From CBDFGQ01 sp965247295 (GTDB taxonomy: Bacteria > Chloroflexota > Dehalococcoidia > Lucifugimonadales > JAGWBF01), in contig CBDFGQ010000005.1 in the NCBI GenBank assembly GCA_965247295.1, positions 124,001-188,000 on the forward strand: a stretch of DNA of 64,000 nt, in the 5' to 3' direction. Positions 33,728 through 42,557 of the stretch are shown here, piece by piece. The notes beneath the pieces were generated by a model, which saw only the letters and a program-made list of their open reading frames with translations, ran no database searches and had not been told where the DNA came from. The translations under genes were made by a program, and so were the position numbers. Within the stretch, counting starts at the first letter, position 1; each line of letters starts with the position of its first letter.

Positions 33728-33770
33728 TCCGATCCTCGCATCAAGACTACCGCTATTGTAACCCGCGGAC

Positions 33771-33788
33771 CATTAAGGAAATGTTAAG
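33771..33788 (-). promoter_or_regulatory. Pho-box-like direct repeat
   Basis: On the minus strand TTAACATTTCCTTAATGG, two TTAA-type hexamers 11 bases apart, as in PhoP/PhoB boxes. It lies about 45-60 bases before the response regulator start and could mediate autoregulation. Confidence 0.35.
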
Positions 33789-33822
33789 CCACATGCGTTG
33801 AGGAAGCCTTCCCACGGTCTCG

Positions 33823-33851
33823 TTGACGACAGGTGTCCATCTCTATATGAT
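33823..33851 (+). promoter_or_regulatory. tsaD promoter (TTGACG-17-TATGAT)
   Basis: TTGACG and TATGAT with a 17-base spacer. The predicted transcript starts at about 33858, right at the ATG (33859), so the mRNA should be leaderless. Confidence 0.6.
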
Positions 33852-33858
33852 TCTGTCC

Positions 33859-34983
33859 ATGCCAATGAGGATCCTGGGCATCGAGACCTCCTGTGATGAG
33901 ACCGCCGCCGCCGTGGTGGAGGACGGCCGACGGATCTTATCTAATATTATAGCCTCCCAGGTCGAGATTCACCGCCAGTACGGCGGAATTGTCCCGGAAG
34001 TTGCTTCTCGGCAGCACCTCACCCACATCGTCCCCACCGTGATGCAAGCTATAGAGGAGGCCTCACTAGAATTCGGTGATCTGGACGCCGTGGCGGTCAC
34101 CCACGGCCCTGGCCTCGCGGGCGCCCTTCTGGTGGGGCTGAACTTCGCCAAGGCCCTGGCCTTTTCTTTGGGGATTCCCCTGCTGGGCATAAACCACATC
34201 GAAGGCCATATATACGCCGCCTGGCTCACCTCAGGGCCGAATGGTTCGACATCGGACCCAGAAACGGAGCCCGGCTTCCCATACGTGGGCCTCATAGCCT
34301 CGGGCGGCCACACCGACCTGGTCCTCATGGAGGACCACGGCGCGTACCGGCTCCTGGGGCGCACCAGGGACGATGCCGCCGGCGAGGCATTCGACAAGGC
34401 GGCGCGGATCCTGGGACTCGGATTCCCGGGCGGGCCGGAGATCCAGCGGGTTTCCAGAGGCGCCATCGGCCGGGAGCGGCTGCCCCGGGCCTGGCTTAAG
34501 GATACCCACGATTTCAGCTTCAGCGGCGTCAAGACCGCCCTGCTGCATATGGCCCAGGCAAGGGGCGTCTATCCGCCGCCTGACAGCCCTACTGCCGACG
34601 AACAGGGTGGTCACGGTGGAGGTGAGGGAGTCCAGGGTTCCGGCCGGGCATCTGACGCTATAACCGTGGAGGCCAGGGAGCTGGCCGTCAGGGAGATGGC
34701 TGCCGCCTTCCAGGAGTCGCTGGTGGAGGTCATGGTCACAAAGACCCTGCAGGCGGCGGAGACATGGGGAGCCAGGGGGATAATCCTGGGCGGCGGCGTG
34801 GCAGCCAACGCCCTTCTCCGGGAAAGGGTCCTGGGGGAGGTCGATCTCCCCGCCCTAGTACCGCCACCGGTACTCTGCACCGACAACGGCGCCATGATCG
34901 CCGGCTGCGGATACTTTCATCTCACCCGAGGCCTCCGCGACTCCCTCGACCTGGACGTGGACCCCAGTCTATCCATAGCGTAG
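33859..34983 (+). CDS. tsaD: tRNA N6-adenosine threonylcarbamoyltransferase
   Basis: 374 residues of the Kae1/Qri7/TsaD family, which transfers threonylcarbamoyl to A37 of ANN-reading tRNAs. MRILGIETSCDETAAAVV is the N-terminal ATPase signature; metal ligands H113 and H117 are in NHIEGHIYA; ASGGHTDLVLM and GGGVAANALLRERV follow. The usual length is about 340. The excess is a Gly/Pro/Ser-rich insertion at about residues 233-270, between the SFSGVKTALL helix and the EMAAAFQESL helix. ATG at 33859 or 33865 is the start; no ribosome-binding site precedes it. Confidence 0.94.
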   Translation: MPMRILGIETSCDETAAAVVEDGRRILSNIIASQVEIHRQYGGIVPEVASRQHLTHIVPTVMQAIEEASLEFGDLDAVAVTHGPGLAGALLVGLNFAKALAFSLGIPLLGINHIEGHIYAAWLTSGPNGSTSDPETEPGFPYVGLIASGGHTDLVLMEDHGAYRLLGRTRDDAAGEAFDKAARILGLGFPGGPEIQRVSRGAIGRERLPRAWLKDTHDFSFSGVKTALLHMAQARGVYPPPDSPTADEQGGHGGGEGVQGSGRASDAITVEARELAVREMAAAFQESLVEVMVTKTLQAAETWGARGIILGGGVAANALLRERVLGEVDLPALVPPPVLCTDNGAMIAGCGYFHLTRGLRDSLDLDVDPSLSIA

Positions 34984-35168
34984 AAGTACCCCCACTGAGT
35001 ACCCGTTGCCCCGCCTCAGCGCCAGCCACCAGTCTACGCACCCACCGTAGCTCGTTCCCCATTGACAGGTAATGGGTAGCGCGACAATTGAGAACGAGTG
35101 AGAACGAGGCCGGGCGATTCAGCCAAGAATCGACACGAGTACTAAGCGGGTTGGACGTGGAGTGGGTT

Positions 35169-35846
35169 CTAGCCGTCGTAGGTGGTCTCACCTTGGTAGG
35201 GCAAGGGGGGCGGGCCGGAGGCGGAGGAGCCCGGTTCATCCTCAAAGAACCTGAACCCGGTTTCGGGGAGATGGGGCCCCGGGTCCTCCTCCAGTGGCGG
35301 GTAGTATGAGTTAGTCTGCATTTTGATTTGAAAGAACCTGTCTACTAGCCTGTAGATGTCGGCACTGGCCGCGTTGCTCTTGTACGGGAAGGACAGCTCC
35401 CAGCTGCTGCCCTGGAAAGCGATGTTCCCTTCCTCTTCCCAAAACAAGAACTTGACGAGGAAGAGCATCCCCACGAACACGATGGCCACCCCCAGGGCCA
35501 GGGCGATGGTCACGCCGTCAAGGATATATCCAATGATGAGATAACTGAGGATGCCTACAAATATCAGGCCGACGCCCTGGAACAGGTCCCTTAGTCCCCT
35601 GGAGTTGGCCTTCACCGACACCCCATTTAGCTCCCCTACCGGGGCCAGGTACATCTGCTTATGGCCGCCGTTCTCAATGAATGATATGACCCGCTGGTTG
35701 GTGAGCACCAGCAACTCTCCTTTGTGTGGAGTCTCGGCCACCAGCCCGCTGTTGGGAACGAAGCGCTCCACTATTCTCTCCGTCTCCAGGAGGGGCAGCT
35801 CACGTACGGAAGACCGGCCCGCCCCGTGTCTTTGCCGGTCGAGCAC
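35169..35846 (-). CDS. Membrane protein with PH-like N-terminal domain, unknown function
   Basis: 225 residues. The N-terminal part (ERIVERFVPNSGLVAETPHKGELLVLTNQRVISF) resembles bacterial PH-like domains, then two hydrophobic segments at about 92-113 and 115-133, and a soluble C-terminal domain ending in a Pro/Gly/Glu-rich tail. The family is not recognised. It converges with tsaD and is divergent from rny. Confidence 0.7.
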   Translation of the reverse strand: MLDRQRHGAGRSSVRELPLLETERIVERFVPNSGLVAETPHKGELLVLTNQRVISFIENGGHKQMYLAPVGELNGVSVKANSRGLRDLFQGVGLIFVGILSYLIIGYILDGVTIALALGVAIVFVGMLFLVKFLFWEEEGNIAFQGSSWELSFPYKSNAASADIYRLVDRFFQIKMQTNSYYPPLEEDPGPHLPETGFRFFEDEPGSSASGPPPLPYQGETTYDG

Positions 35847-36121
35847 TACTCCGCTCCCATGAATGCTACATTGCTTGGACCTGTCATGCCATACCTCTCC
35901 GAGACGGACTCGATATAATCAATACTATCACAATCCCCGATATCCCGCCTACCGAACGCCCCCGCCCATATATTTGGTCATATGCCGCAGAGCTTAAACG
36001 TAGACCATATTTACGGAGCCGGTCGGCGACCCGGATGGAAGGCTGCGTTCCAACCGGCTGGCGGGCCAATATTTACCGCCATGATTCGGCTAATACCCTA
36101 AGCGTCCAAATACGATTTATC
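35847..36121. other. Intergenic region before rny
   Basis: About 275 bases, more AT-rich than its surroundings, with an isolated TATAAT near 35915 lacking a matching -35. No gene, tRNA or repeat is seen. Confidence 0.5.
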
Positions 36122-36150
36122 TTGACACTCTCCCCCCGCGAAGTTATCAT
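36122..36150 (+). promoter_or_regulatory. rny promoter (TTGACA-17-TATCAT)
   Basis: Perfect -35 at 36122-36127 and TATCAT at 36145-36150, 17 bases apart. The predicted leader is about 60 bases and contains the AGGTGA ribosome-binding site. Confidence 0.7.
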
Positions 36151-36218
36151 TATTAGTTGGAGGTTCAAGGAGGCCTCTAAATTTAATACGTCTAGGCGGA
36201 AAGGAAAAGGTGATTCCT

Positions 36219-37694
36219 GTGAACCCATTTAGATTCCTTGCCGACCTGGCGGGCGCGGGACGCTTAAGAGCTGCTAGAGATGAAGCTACAAGGACACAAA
36301 CCGAGGCCGAGGAGCAAAAACGACAGACGCTCCTGGAGGCACGGGAAGAGGCGCTGCGGATTCGTTCCTCCATAGACAACGAACTGAAGGAGGGGCGAAA
36401 GGAACTCCAGAGACTTCAGAGAAGGAATACCCAGAGGGAGGAGAATCTGGAGCAAAAGCAACAGGCCCTGGAACGGCAGGAGACAAATCTGGCCGACAAA
36501 GATAGGGACCTGGACAAGACGAGAGAGCAAGTAAAAGACCTTAAAGCGCAAGAGCTCAGGCAGCTAGAAGAAATAGCCCGGCTCTCGGTGTCGGATGCCA
36601 AGGAAATCCTGTTCAAGAAGACGGAAGACGAGAACAGGTTGGAATTGGGCCGGCGTTTCCGTGAGATCGAGCGGGAGATGCAAGAAGAAGCGGACCAGAA
36701 AGCCCGTAAGGTCATTACACTGGCAATACAGCGGCTGGCCACCGACGTGGTATCCGAACACACTACATCGGTGGTAAGTCTGCCCAACGACGAGATGAAG
36801 GGGCGTCTTATAGGGCGCGAGGGGCGAAACATAAGGGTCCTGGAGAGTGCTACTGGGGTAGACGTCATAATAGACGACACTCCAGGAGTGGTGACTATAT
36901 CCTGCTTTGACCCGGTGCGGCGGGAGACGGCCCGGCTGGCCCTGGAGAAGCTGATCCAGGATGGTAGGATCCAGCCCGCCCGTATTGAAGACATGGTTGA
37001 GAGGGCCCAAAAGGAGATGGACGAGACGATCCAGCGGGAGGGCGAAAGGGCGGTTTTCGAGTCGGGAGTGACCGGCCTGGACCCAGAGTTGGTGAAGCTC
37101 CTCGGTCGTCTCAAGTACCGCTATAGCTACGGGGAGAACGTGCTCCAGCACGCCGTGGAGGTCTCCCTGGTGGCGGGGATGCTGGCCGCCGAGATAGGGG
37201 CCAGTATAGAAATAGCCAAGGCCGGGGGACTGCTCCACGACATCGGCAAAGCCCTCACCCACGAGGTAGAGGGGCCGCACGCCGAAATAGGGGCCGACAT
37301 CGCTAGAAAATTCGGCATCCATCCAGAGGTACATCGGGCGATTATGGAGCACCACGATGAGGAGCGGGGCTCGGTAGAGGCGTTCCTGGTAGCCGCCGCC
37401 GACGCCATAAGTGCCGCTAGGCCGGGCGCCCGGAAGGAAACCCTGGAGCATTACGTCAAGCGCTTGGAGGCCCTGGAGGGCGTGGCCAACAGCTTCTCGG
37501 GCGTGGAAAAGGCCTTCGCGATACAGGCGGGCCGGGAGGTCCGAATTATGGTCAAGCCGGACAACGTTGACGATCAGGCAAGCGAGGGCATGGCCCGGGA
37601 CATCGCTAAGAAAATTGCGGAAGACCTGGTATTCCCGGGTCAGATCAAGGTGACCGTCATTCGTGAGACACGATCCGTAGAGTACGCGCGGTAG
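36219..37694 (+). CDS. rny: Ribonuclease Y, without the usual membrane anchor
   Basis: 491 residues. A long charged coiled coil (about 15-170), a KH domain (VVSLPNDEMKGRLIGREGRNI), and an HD domain with HDIGKA near 337 and HHDEERGS, as in RNase Y, which starts mRNA decay. Classic RNase Y begins with a transmembrane helix; here the N-terminus is NPFRFLADLAGAGRLRAARD with no hydrophobic run, and the open frame upstream also lacks one. The second GTG (36219) has AGGTGA upstream; a GTG at 36210 is possible. Confidence 0.92.
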   Translation: MNPFRFLADLAGAGRLRAARDEATRTQTEAEEQKRQTLLEAREEALRIRSSIDNELKEGRKELQRLQRRNTQREENLEQKQQALERQETNLADKDRDLDKTREQVKDLKAQELRQLEEIARLSVSDAKEILFKKTEDENRLELGRRFREIEREMQEEADQKARKVITLAIQRLATDVVSEHTTSVVSLPNDEMKGRLIGREGRNIRVLESATGVDVIIDDTPGVVTISCFDPVRRETARLALEKLIQDGRIQPARIEDMVERAQKEMDETIQREGERAVFESGVTGLDPELVKLLGRLKYRYSYGENVLQHAVEVSLVAGMLAAEIGASIEIAKAGGLLHDIGKALTHEVEGPHAEIGADIARKFGIHPEVHRAIMEHHDEERGSVEAFLVAAADAISAARPGARKETLEHYVKRLEALEGVANSFSGVEKAFAIQAGREVRIMVKPDNVDDQASEGMARDIAKKIAEDLVFPGQIKVTVIRETRSVEYAR

Positions 37695-37787
37695 CACGTA
37701 CCGCGCCTCCACTCTTTGAGCCTCGACTCACCCCAGTACAGAAGAGCTGGGATTGGGGGAGGAGTACCTGAAACCAGGGAAAGGGAC

Positions 37788-37840
37788 CCAGGCCCGGGGA
37801 AGACTCTCGGTCTTGCTGGCGAGTCTTCCCCCGAGCCTGG
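37788..37840. repeat. Long inverted repeat between rny and ymdB
   Basis: CCAGGCCCGGGGAAGACTC (37788-37806) pairs almost fully with the segment ending GAGCCTGG (37821-37840), loop of 14 bases. It has no U tract. The rest of the 347-base gap (37695-38041) holds nothing recognisable. It could be an attenuating hairpin, a processing site or a repeat. Confidence 0.5.
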
Positions 37841-38041
37841 TGTTGATCGGTTATGTATCCAGGAACGCTTCCTTCGGCACCTGCCTTCTCCCCAGATCAT
37901 TCAGCGGGACGAGTCCGGCTAGTTGTTTGGCCCCAGACCCACATGTCGGATATCGTCTGGTCGGGTCGAGGGGAGGTCTTGGCTGGGAGAAGCAATTTCG
38001 GGCAGGCGTAATCACTGGCGGGCAGATAGGAGCGGTGACAT

Positions 38042-38815
38042 TTGCGCGTCCTCATGATCGGCGACGTTATAGGTGAGCCGGGCAGAAAAGCGGTCAATAG
38101 TGTTGTGCCAGACCTGCGCCGGGAATACGGGATAGACCTGGTCATAGCCAACGGCGAGAACAGCGCCGGAGGCTTTGGCATAACCCCCGATACCGCCCAA
38201 GAGCTAATGGACGCCCAGGTGGATGTGATCACCTCGGGCAATCACATCTGGAAACAAAAGGAGATATTGCCCTACATACAAGAAGAGTGGCCGCTCATCC
38301 GGCCAGCCAACTACCCTCCGGACACCCCGGGCAGAGGGTATATCAGGCTAGGGCGAGCCGCGGTGATTAATCTGATGGGAAGGGTCTTCATGAGCCCCCT
38401 GGATTGCCCCTTCAGGACGGCCGACCGGGTGCTGAAGGAGCTAAACGGAGTAAACCCACCCAAGGTGATCATCGTAGACTTCCACGCGGAAGCCACCTCG
38501 GAGAAACAGGCCATGGGGTGGTATCTGGATGGCCGGGTCAGCGCCGTGCTGGGCACCCATACCCACGTCGCTACTGCCGACACCAGGATTCTCCCCAAGG
38601 ATACCGGCTACGTGACGGACGTGGGTATGACGGGACCTTACAACTCCGTCATAGGGTCCGATGTTCGGCCCGTGCTGGAGGGATTCCTGACCCAGATGCC
38701 CAAGCGCTTCACGGTGGCTCGGGGGCCGGTAATATTGAACTCCATACTGGTGGATTTGGACGAAGATAACGGGACTGCTACTAAGATTCAGCGTATCGAC
38801 AGGATGGTGAGGTAG
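38042..38815 (+). CDS. ymdB: Metallophosphoesterase of the YmdB family (TIGR00282)
   Basis: 257 residues. VLMIGDVIGEPGRKAV, IANGENSAGGFGI, SGNHIWKQKE, VDFHAEATSEKQAMG and GTHTHVATADTRIL carry the di-metal ligands of this family. YmdB proteins hydrolyse 2',3'-cyclic AMP and in Bacillus influence RNase Y-linked RNA turnover; rny upstream on the same strand fits that link. The apparent start is TTG. It is 2 bases from the next gene. Confidence 0.92.
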   Translation: MRVLMIGDVIGEPGRKAVNSVVPDLRREYGIDLVIANGENSAGGFGITPDTAQELMDAQVDVITSGNHIWKQKEILPYIQEEWPLIRPANYPPDTPGRGYIRLGRAAVINLMGRVFMSPLDCPFRTADRVLKELNGVNPPKVIIVDFHAEATSEKQAMGWYLDGRVSAVLGTHTHVATADTRILPKDTGYVTDVGMTGPYNSVIGSDVRPVLEGFLTQMPKRFTVARGPVILNSILVDLDEDNGTATKIQRIDRMVR

Positions 38816-38816
38816 A

Positions 38817-39662
38817 ATGGCCGTCGTTGACCTTCACCTCCATACGACGGCATCCGACGGCCGGCTCACCCCAACCGAGCTGATAAACCTTGTCGCCTCC
38901 AAAGGGTTGAAGGCCATCGCAGTTACAGACCACGACTCCACGGAAGGACTGGCAGAGGCGTTAGAGGCGGCCAAGGCTTACCCAGAGCTCAAGGTGATAC
39001 CTGGCATCGAGCTCAGCACCGATATCCCGGGAGATGAAATCCATATACTGGCCTACTTCATCAATTATCACGAACAGGGTGTTCAGGAGACCCTACAGAA
39101 GTTTCGAGTGGGGAGGACGGGGCGAGCGAAAGGTATGGTGGAAAAGCTCCGGGAGATGGGCATAGACATCGAATGGCAGCGGGTCCAGGAGATCGCCGGG
39201 GATGGCGCCCTGGGCAGACCCCACATCGCTCGCGCAATGGTGGAGAAGGGCTATATAGCTCAGCCTCAGGAGGCCTTCAGCAAGTATATAGGGAGAAACG
39301 GTCCCGCCTATGTCGAGCGTGAGAAGCTAACTCCGTCGGAGGCGGTAAGGTTGATAACTGGGTGGGGAGGTGTGGCTGTGGTGGCCCATCCTGCCGAGAT
39401 CGGAGACCTGAGCCACACCCTTGAGGAACTGAAGGGTGTGGGGCTGGTGGGTATGGAGGTGTACTACGCCCAGTACCCTCCCGAGAAGATACTTGAGCTG
39501 GCGAATATTGCCGATAAACACGGGCTGTTACCCTGCGGAGGGAGCGACTACCACGCCGTCGGGACCCCAGGCGAGCCCCTGCCCGGCATCATGGGCCCTC
39601 CCTTGGATACCGTGAGGACACTGGAGGAGTTGGCAAGGCAGAAGGCCGGGGCTAAGAATTAG
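38817..39662 (+). CDS. PHP domain metal-dependent phosphoesterase
   Basis: 281 residues. VDLHLHTTASDGRLTP, VTDHDSTEGL, PGIELSTDI and SDYHAVG supply the metal ligands of the PHP fold (TrpH/YciV type). Such proteins release 5' nucleotides from RNA/DNA ends or pAp; the exact substrate is not clear. The start ATG is 1 base after the YmdB stop, so the two are coupled and probably act in the same nucleotide-processing route as rny. Confidence 0.9.
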   Translation: MAVVDLHLHTTASDGRLTPTELINLVASKGLKAIAVTDHDSTEGLAEALEAAKAYPELKVIPGIELSTDIPGDEIHILAYFINYHEQGVQETLQKFRVGRTGRAKGMVEKLREMGIDIEWQRVQEIAGDGALGRPHIARAMVEKGYIAQPQEAFSKYIGRNGPAYVEREKLTPSEAVRLITGWGGVAVVAHPAEIGDLSHTLEELKGVGLVGMEVYYAQYPPEKILELANIADKHGLLPCGGSDYHAVGTPGEPLPGIMGPPLDTVRTLEELARQKAGAKN

Positions 39663-39689
39663 CCATGCCTCCTGTTTGGGAGGAGACCT

Positions 39690-40376
39690 GTGGAGCTCGC
39701 GGGCCTGTACATCTACGCATGGCTGGTCGGATCGGTGCCCACGGCCTACATCATAGGCCGCCTGGTAAAAGGGATCGATATACGGCAATACGGCAGTGGC
39801 AACGTGGGGGGCACGAACCTCTTCTACAACGTTGGGAAGGCATGGATAGTGCCCCTCGGGGTCTTCGAGCTCATCGTCAAAGGCGGTTCTCCCGTTTGGG
39901 CAGGTCTATTCCTCCTGGACCTGGAACGGTCCTCGGCCGCCTTGATGGGAGCCCCTCTCATAGCCATGGCCGGCCACAATTGGTCCATTTTCCTGAAATT
40001 CACCGGCGGGAGGGGTATGGCCGTGGCCATCGGGGCGCTATTCGCCCTGGCGTACCGGGAGCTGATTGTGTTCGTCGCCATCGCCGTTGGCGGATGGATC
40101 ATCTTCAGGAGCTCCGGCTTCTGGGTCCTGATCGCCCTGTTGGTCCTTCCTCTATGGAGCTTCTTCTCCGGCGAGCCCCTGGCAATTACCTGGTTCTGCA
40201 CGGGAATACTTGCGCTGGCGACGGCCAAGCGCCTCACCTCCAACTGGACTGCCCTGCCCGAGGGGGTGCCCGTGAGGGCCGTGATATTTAACCGACTCCT
40301 GCGGGATAGGGACGTGCCCCGCCGCGCAGAGTGGCTCAACCGTGGCCCGAGGGACAAAGACCGGATCGTCAGGTAG
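39690..40376 (+). CDS. Glycerol-3-phosphate acyltransferase-like membrane protein (PlsY family)
   Basis: 228 residues with at least five hydrophobic segments. The three PlsY motifs are visible: GSVPTAYIIGR, GSGNVGGTN, and AGHNWSIFLKFTGGRGMAVAIG. PlsY acylates glycerol 3-phosphate from acyl-phosphate at the membrane. The protein is somewhat longer than typical PlsY and its C-terminus is basic; an acyl-phosphate donor enzyme (PlsX) is not nearby, so the assignment is to the family rather than a proven PlsY. The start is GTG. Confidence 0.82.
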   Translation: MELAGLYIYAWLVGSVPTAYIIGRLVKGIDIRQYGSGNVGGTNLFYNVGKAWIVPLGVFELIVKGGSPVWAGLFLLDLERSSAALMGAPLIAMAGHNWSIFLKFTGGRGMAVAIGALFALAYRELIVFVAIAVGGWIIFRSSGFWVLIALLVLPLWSFFSGEPLAITWFCTGILALATAKRLTSNWTALPEGVPVRAVIFNRLLRDRDVPRRAEWLNRGPRDKDRIVR

Positions 40377-40380
40377 AGTC

Positions 40381-40911
40381 TTGGAACAACCGCAGCAGCA
40401 GCCACAGCCCGAGACCAGTTGGCAGGAGCGCCAGGTGCTTCCCCGCTGCGCCGTCGACCCGGAGGTGGAGACGGGGCTGGCCTGCGGTAAGTGCGGTAAG
40501 TACATCTGCCCCAGGTGCATGATCCAGACGCCCGTGGGGGCGCGGTGCCGCGAGTGCGCCAGGGTGACCAAGCTGCCCACCTTCGATGTGGGGCCCTCCC
40601 ACTACCTGCGGGCCAGCATCGCGGGCGGGCTAGTGGCAGTGGTGGCCGGCACGATATGGAGTGTAGTGCCCCACGGTATACCATTCCTGCCCTGGCTTCT
40701 CGCCATGGCGACGGGCCATCTTGTGGGAGAGGCCATCAGCCTATCCGTTAACCGCAAGCGAGGGCCCGCACTGGTCACCATCGCCGCCCTCAGCATGACC
40801 CTGGCCATATTGGTCAGTCGCTTCCTACCGCCGCTCCACGGGCCGTCCATCATCTTCTGGGTGCTAATCGTGGGGGTCGCATACTATATCGCCATAAGAC
40901 GGGTCCGATAG
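40381..40911 (+). CDS. B-box-type zinc finger membrane protein, unknown function
   Basis: About 176 residues. After a Gln/Pro-rich start comes a zinc-binding segment (CAVDPEVETGLACGKCGKYICPRC, shown here in part: CGKC, CPRC, CREC) and then four hydrophobic segments. The zinc finger resembles the B-box found before rhomboid-type or other membrane domains; no rhomboid catalytic motif is seen. TTG at 40381, 5 bases after the PlsY-like stop, is the likely start. The 3' end overlaps recX on the other strand by 48 bases. Confidence 0.7.
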   Translation: MEQPQQQPQPETSWQERQVLPRCAVDPEVETGLACGKCGKYICPRCMIQTPVGARCRECARVTKLPTFDVGPSHYLRASIAGGLVAVVAGTIWSVVPHGIPFLPWLLAMATGHLVGEAISLSVNRKRGPALVTIAALSMTLAILVSRFLPPLHGPSIIFWVLIVGVAYYIAIRRVR

Positions 40912-41391
40912 CTCCCGCCACAGGCGCTGAACGGCTTCATTAACGGACGCCCAGCTGAACCCCCGCCGGCGGAGATGAGCCGATAGCTTCTCTCGGAAGG
41001 CGTGGTAGTCCGCCTGACCCACCCTGCGAAGGTATCCCGCCCCGGCACGATAGGCGTTCTCTACCTCGTCCAGCCCCTGGAGGGCCTCGTCGACCACTTC
41101 CCTCGCCACACCAAGCCGCAGAAGTTCCCACCGGAGGGCCGACTCGCCTCGCGGGCGCTGCCGTTCCCTGCTCTCCCGCCAGAACCGAGCGAAGGCCGCG
41201 TCGTCCAGCATCCCACGCTTCGTGAGATGGGCAAGGGCTTCCTCCACGAGGGTTGGCGGAAATCGTCTGGAGAGGCGGCGCCGCGCTTCCTCTTCGCTCC
41301 TTGGCCTGTAGGTAAAGAGGCGTAAGGCGGCTTCCAGTACGTCCTGCGCAGTCTGCTCTTTGCGGGGAGGCGCTGTCAATTTGCGGCCCAA
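40864..41391 (-). CDS. recX: Regulatory protein RecX
   Basis: 175 residues of helical three-repeat RecX, which limits RecA filaments. LEAALRLFTYRPRSEEEARRRL is the first repeat, followed by LTKRGMLDDAAFARFWRESR and RWELLRLGVAREVVDEAL. It follows recA by 18 bases on the same strand, the usual order. Confidence 0.9.
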   Translation of the reverse strand: MGRKLTAPPRKEQTAQDVLEAALRLFTYRPRSEEEARRRLSRRFPPTLVEEALAHLTKRGMLDDAAFARFWRESRERQRPRGESALRWELLRLGVAREVVDEALQGLDEVENAYRAGAGYLRRVGQADYHAFREKLSAHLRRRGFSWASVNEAVQRLWRELSDPSYGDIVCDPHD

Positions 41392-41409
41392 TGTTAACGC
41401 ACGCGGCTC

Positions 41410-42456
41410 CTAGGGTTCATCCGCCCCATCGCCGTCGGAGGCGCCCACTTCTACCGGCTGCGATGGGGAAGCCTCCGTCTGACCACGGATGCGGCCTTCC
41501 AGCTCCTGCGCCAGTTCACCGTTTTGGGCCAGGTACTCCTTGGCGTTCTCGCGGCCCTGCCCCAGGCGAAGCTCGCCGTAGGAGTAGAAGGCGCCCGACT
41601 TCTTGAGGATGTCTTGGGCCACACCCAGGTCCAGGATATCGCCCATCTTGTTTATACCCTGGTTGAACATGATGTCAAACTCCGCGGTCCGAAATGGGGG
41701 AGCCACCTTGTTCTTCACGATCTTGGCCCTGACGCGGTTGCCCACGATTTCGGTGCCATGCTTTATGGAGTCTATTCGCCGCAAGTCTATCCTCACCGAG
41801 CTGTAGAACTTCAGCGCCCGGCCCCCCGGGGTGACCTCGGGGCTGCCGTACATGACCCCCACCTTTTCCCGAAGCTGATTGATGAACACCACGGCGGTGC
41901 GGGAGTGGTGGATGGCGGCGGTGAGCTTCCTCAGGGCCTGGGACATGAGCCGTGCCTGCAGTCCAACGTGGGAGTCCCCCATCTCACCTTCTAGCTCCGC
42001 CTTCGGCACCAGGGCGGCCACGCTGTCGATCACGGTCGTATCCACCGCCCCGCTTCGCACCAGGTACTCCGATATCTCCAGGGCCTGCTCGGCGCTATCG
42101 GGCTGGGATATGAGGAGGTCGTCCAGAACCACTCCGCAGTTCGCGGAATAGGCGGGATCAAGTGCGTGCTCAACGTCGATATATGCGGCTGTGCCGCCCA
42201 TCTTCTGGGTCTCGGCAAGGATATGGAGGGCAAGGGTGGACTTGCCGGCGGCCTCAGTGCCGTATATCTCCGTAACCCGCCCCCTGGGGATACCGCCCAC
42301 ACCCAGGGCCAGGTCCAGGGAGAGGGAGCCGGTAGGCACCACGTCGGTGGTCAGCTTCTCGGAAATCTGTCCGAGGCGCATGATGGCGCCTTTGCCGTAG
42401 TGGCGCTCGATCTGCGCTATGGCTATGTCAAGTGACTTATCTTTCTCGGTAACCAT
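41410..42456 (-). CDS. recA: Recombinase RecA
   Basis: 348 residues. Walker A is GTEAAGKSTLAL (66-77), slightly different from the common GPESSGKT; Walker B and the L1/L2 loops follow (INQLREKVGVMYGSPEVTPGGRALKFYSS). The protein catalyses strand exchange and activates LexA cleavage. The C-terminal acidic tail is present (SDGDGADEP). Its promoter is clear, but no GAAC-N4-GTTC or CTGT-N8-ACAG SOS box was found nearby. Confidence 0.97.
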   Translation of the reverse strand: MVTEKDKSLDIAIAQIERHYGKGAIMRLGQISEKLTTDVVPTGSLSLDLALGVGGIPRGRVTEIYGTEAAGKSTLALHILAETQKMGGTAAYIDVEHALDPAYSANCGVVLDDLLISQPDSAEQALEISEYLVRSGAVDTTVIDSVAALVPKAELEGEMGDSHVGLQARLMSQALRKLTAAIHHSRTAVVFINQLREKVGVMYGSPEVTPGGRALKFYSSVRIDLRRIDSIKHGTEIVGNRVRAKIVKNKVAPPFRTAEFDIMFNQGINKMGDILDLGVAQDILKKSGAFYSYGELRLGQGRENAKEYLAQNGELAQELEGRIRGQTEASPSQPVEVGASDGDGADEP

Positions 42457-42488
42457 TCTTCCCCCCTTACCCTCCTACGTTGTTTGGG

Positions 42489-42517
42489 ATATTACCATAA
42501 CCACCGTTGGCTAACAA
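42489..42517 (-). promoter_or_regulatory. recA: recA promoter (TTGTTA-17-TAATAT, extended -10)
   Basis: TTGTTA (42517-42512) and TAATAT (42494-42489) on the minus strand, spacer 17, with TG one base before the -10. The predicted leader is about 25 bases with GGGGGGAAGA near the ATG. Confidence 0.6.
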
Positions 42518-42557
42518 GAAGCATCAGTCAGTCCCGTGGCGGTACCCTACTCGGGCC

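Noticed and set aside
35061..35095. TTGACA followed 17 bases later by CAATTG as a promoter in the gap after tsaD.
   Set aside because: The -10 is a poor match and no plus-strand gene follows.
36564..37712. A 382-codon open frame opposite rny.
   Set aside because: Antisense shadow; rny is supported by KH and HD motifs and a good promoter.
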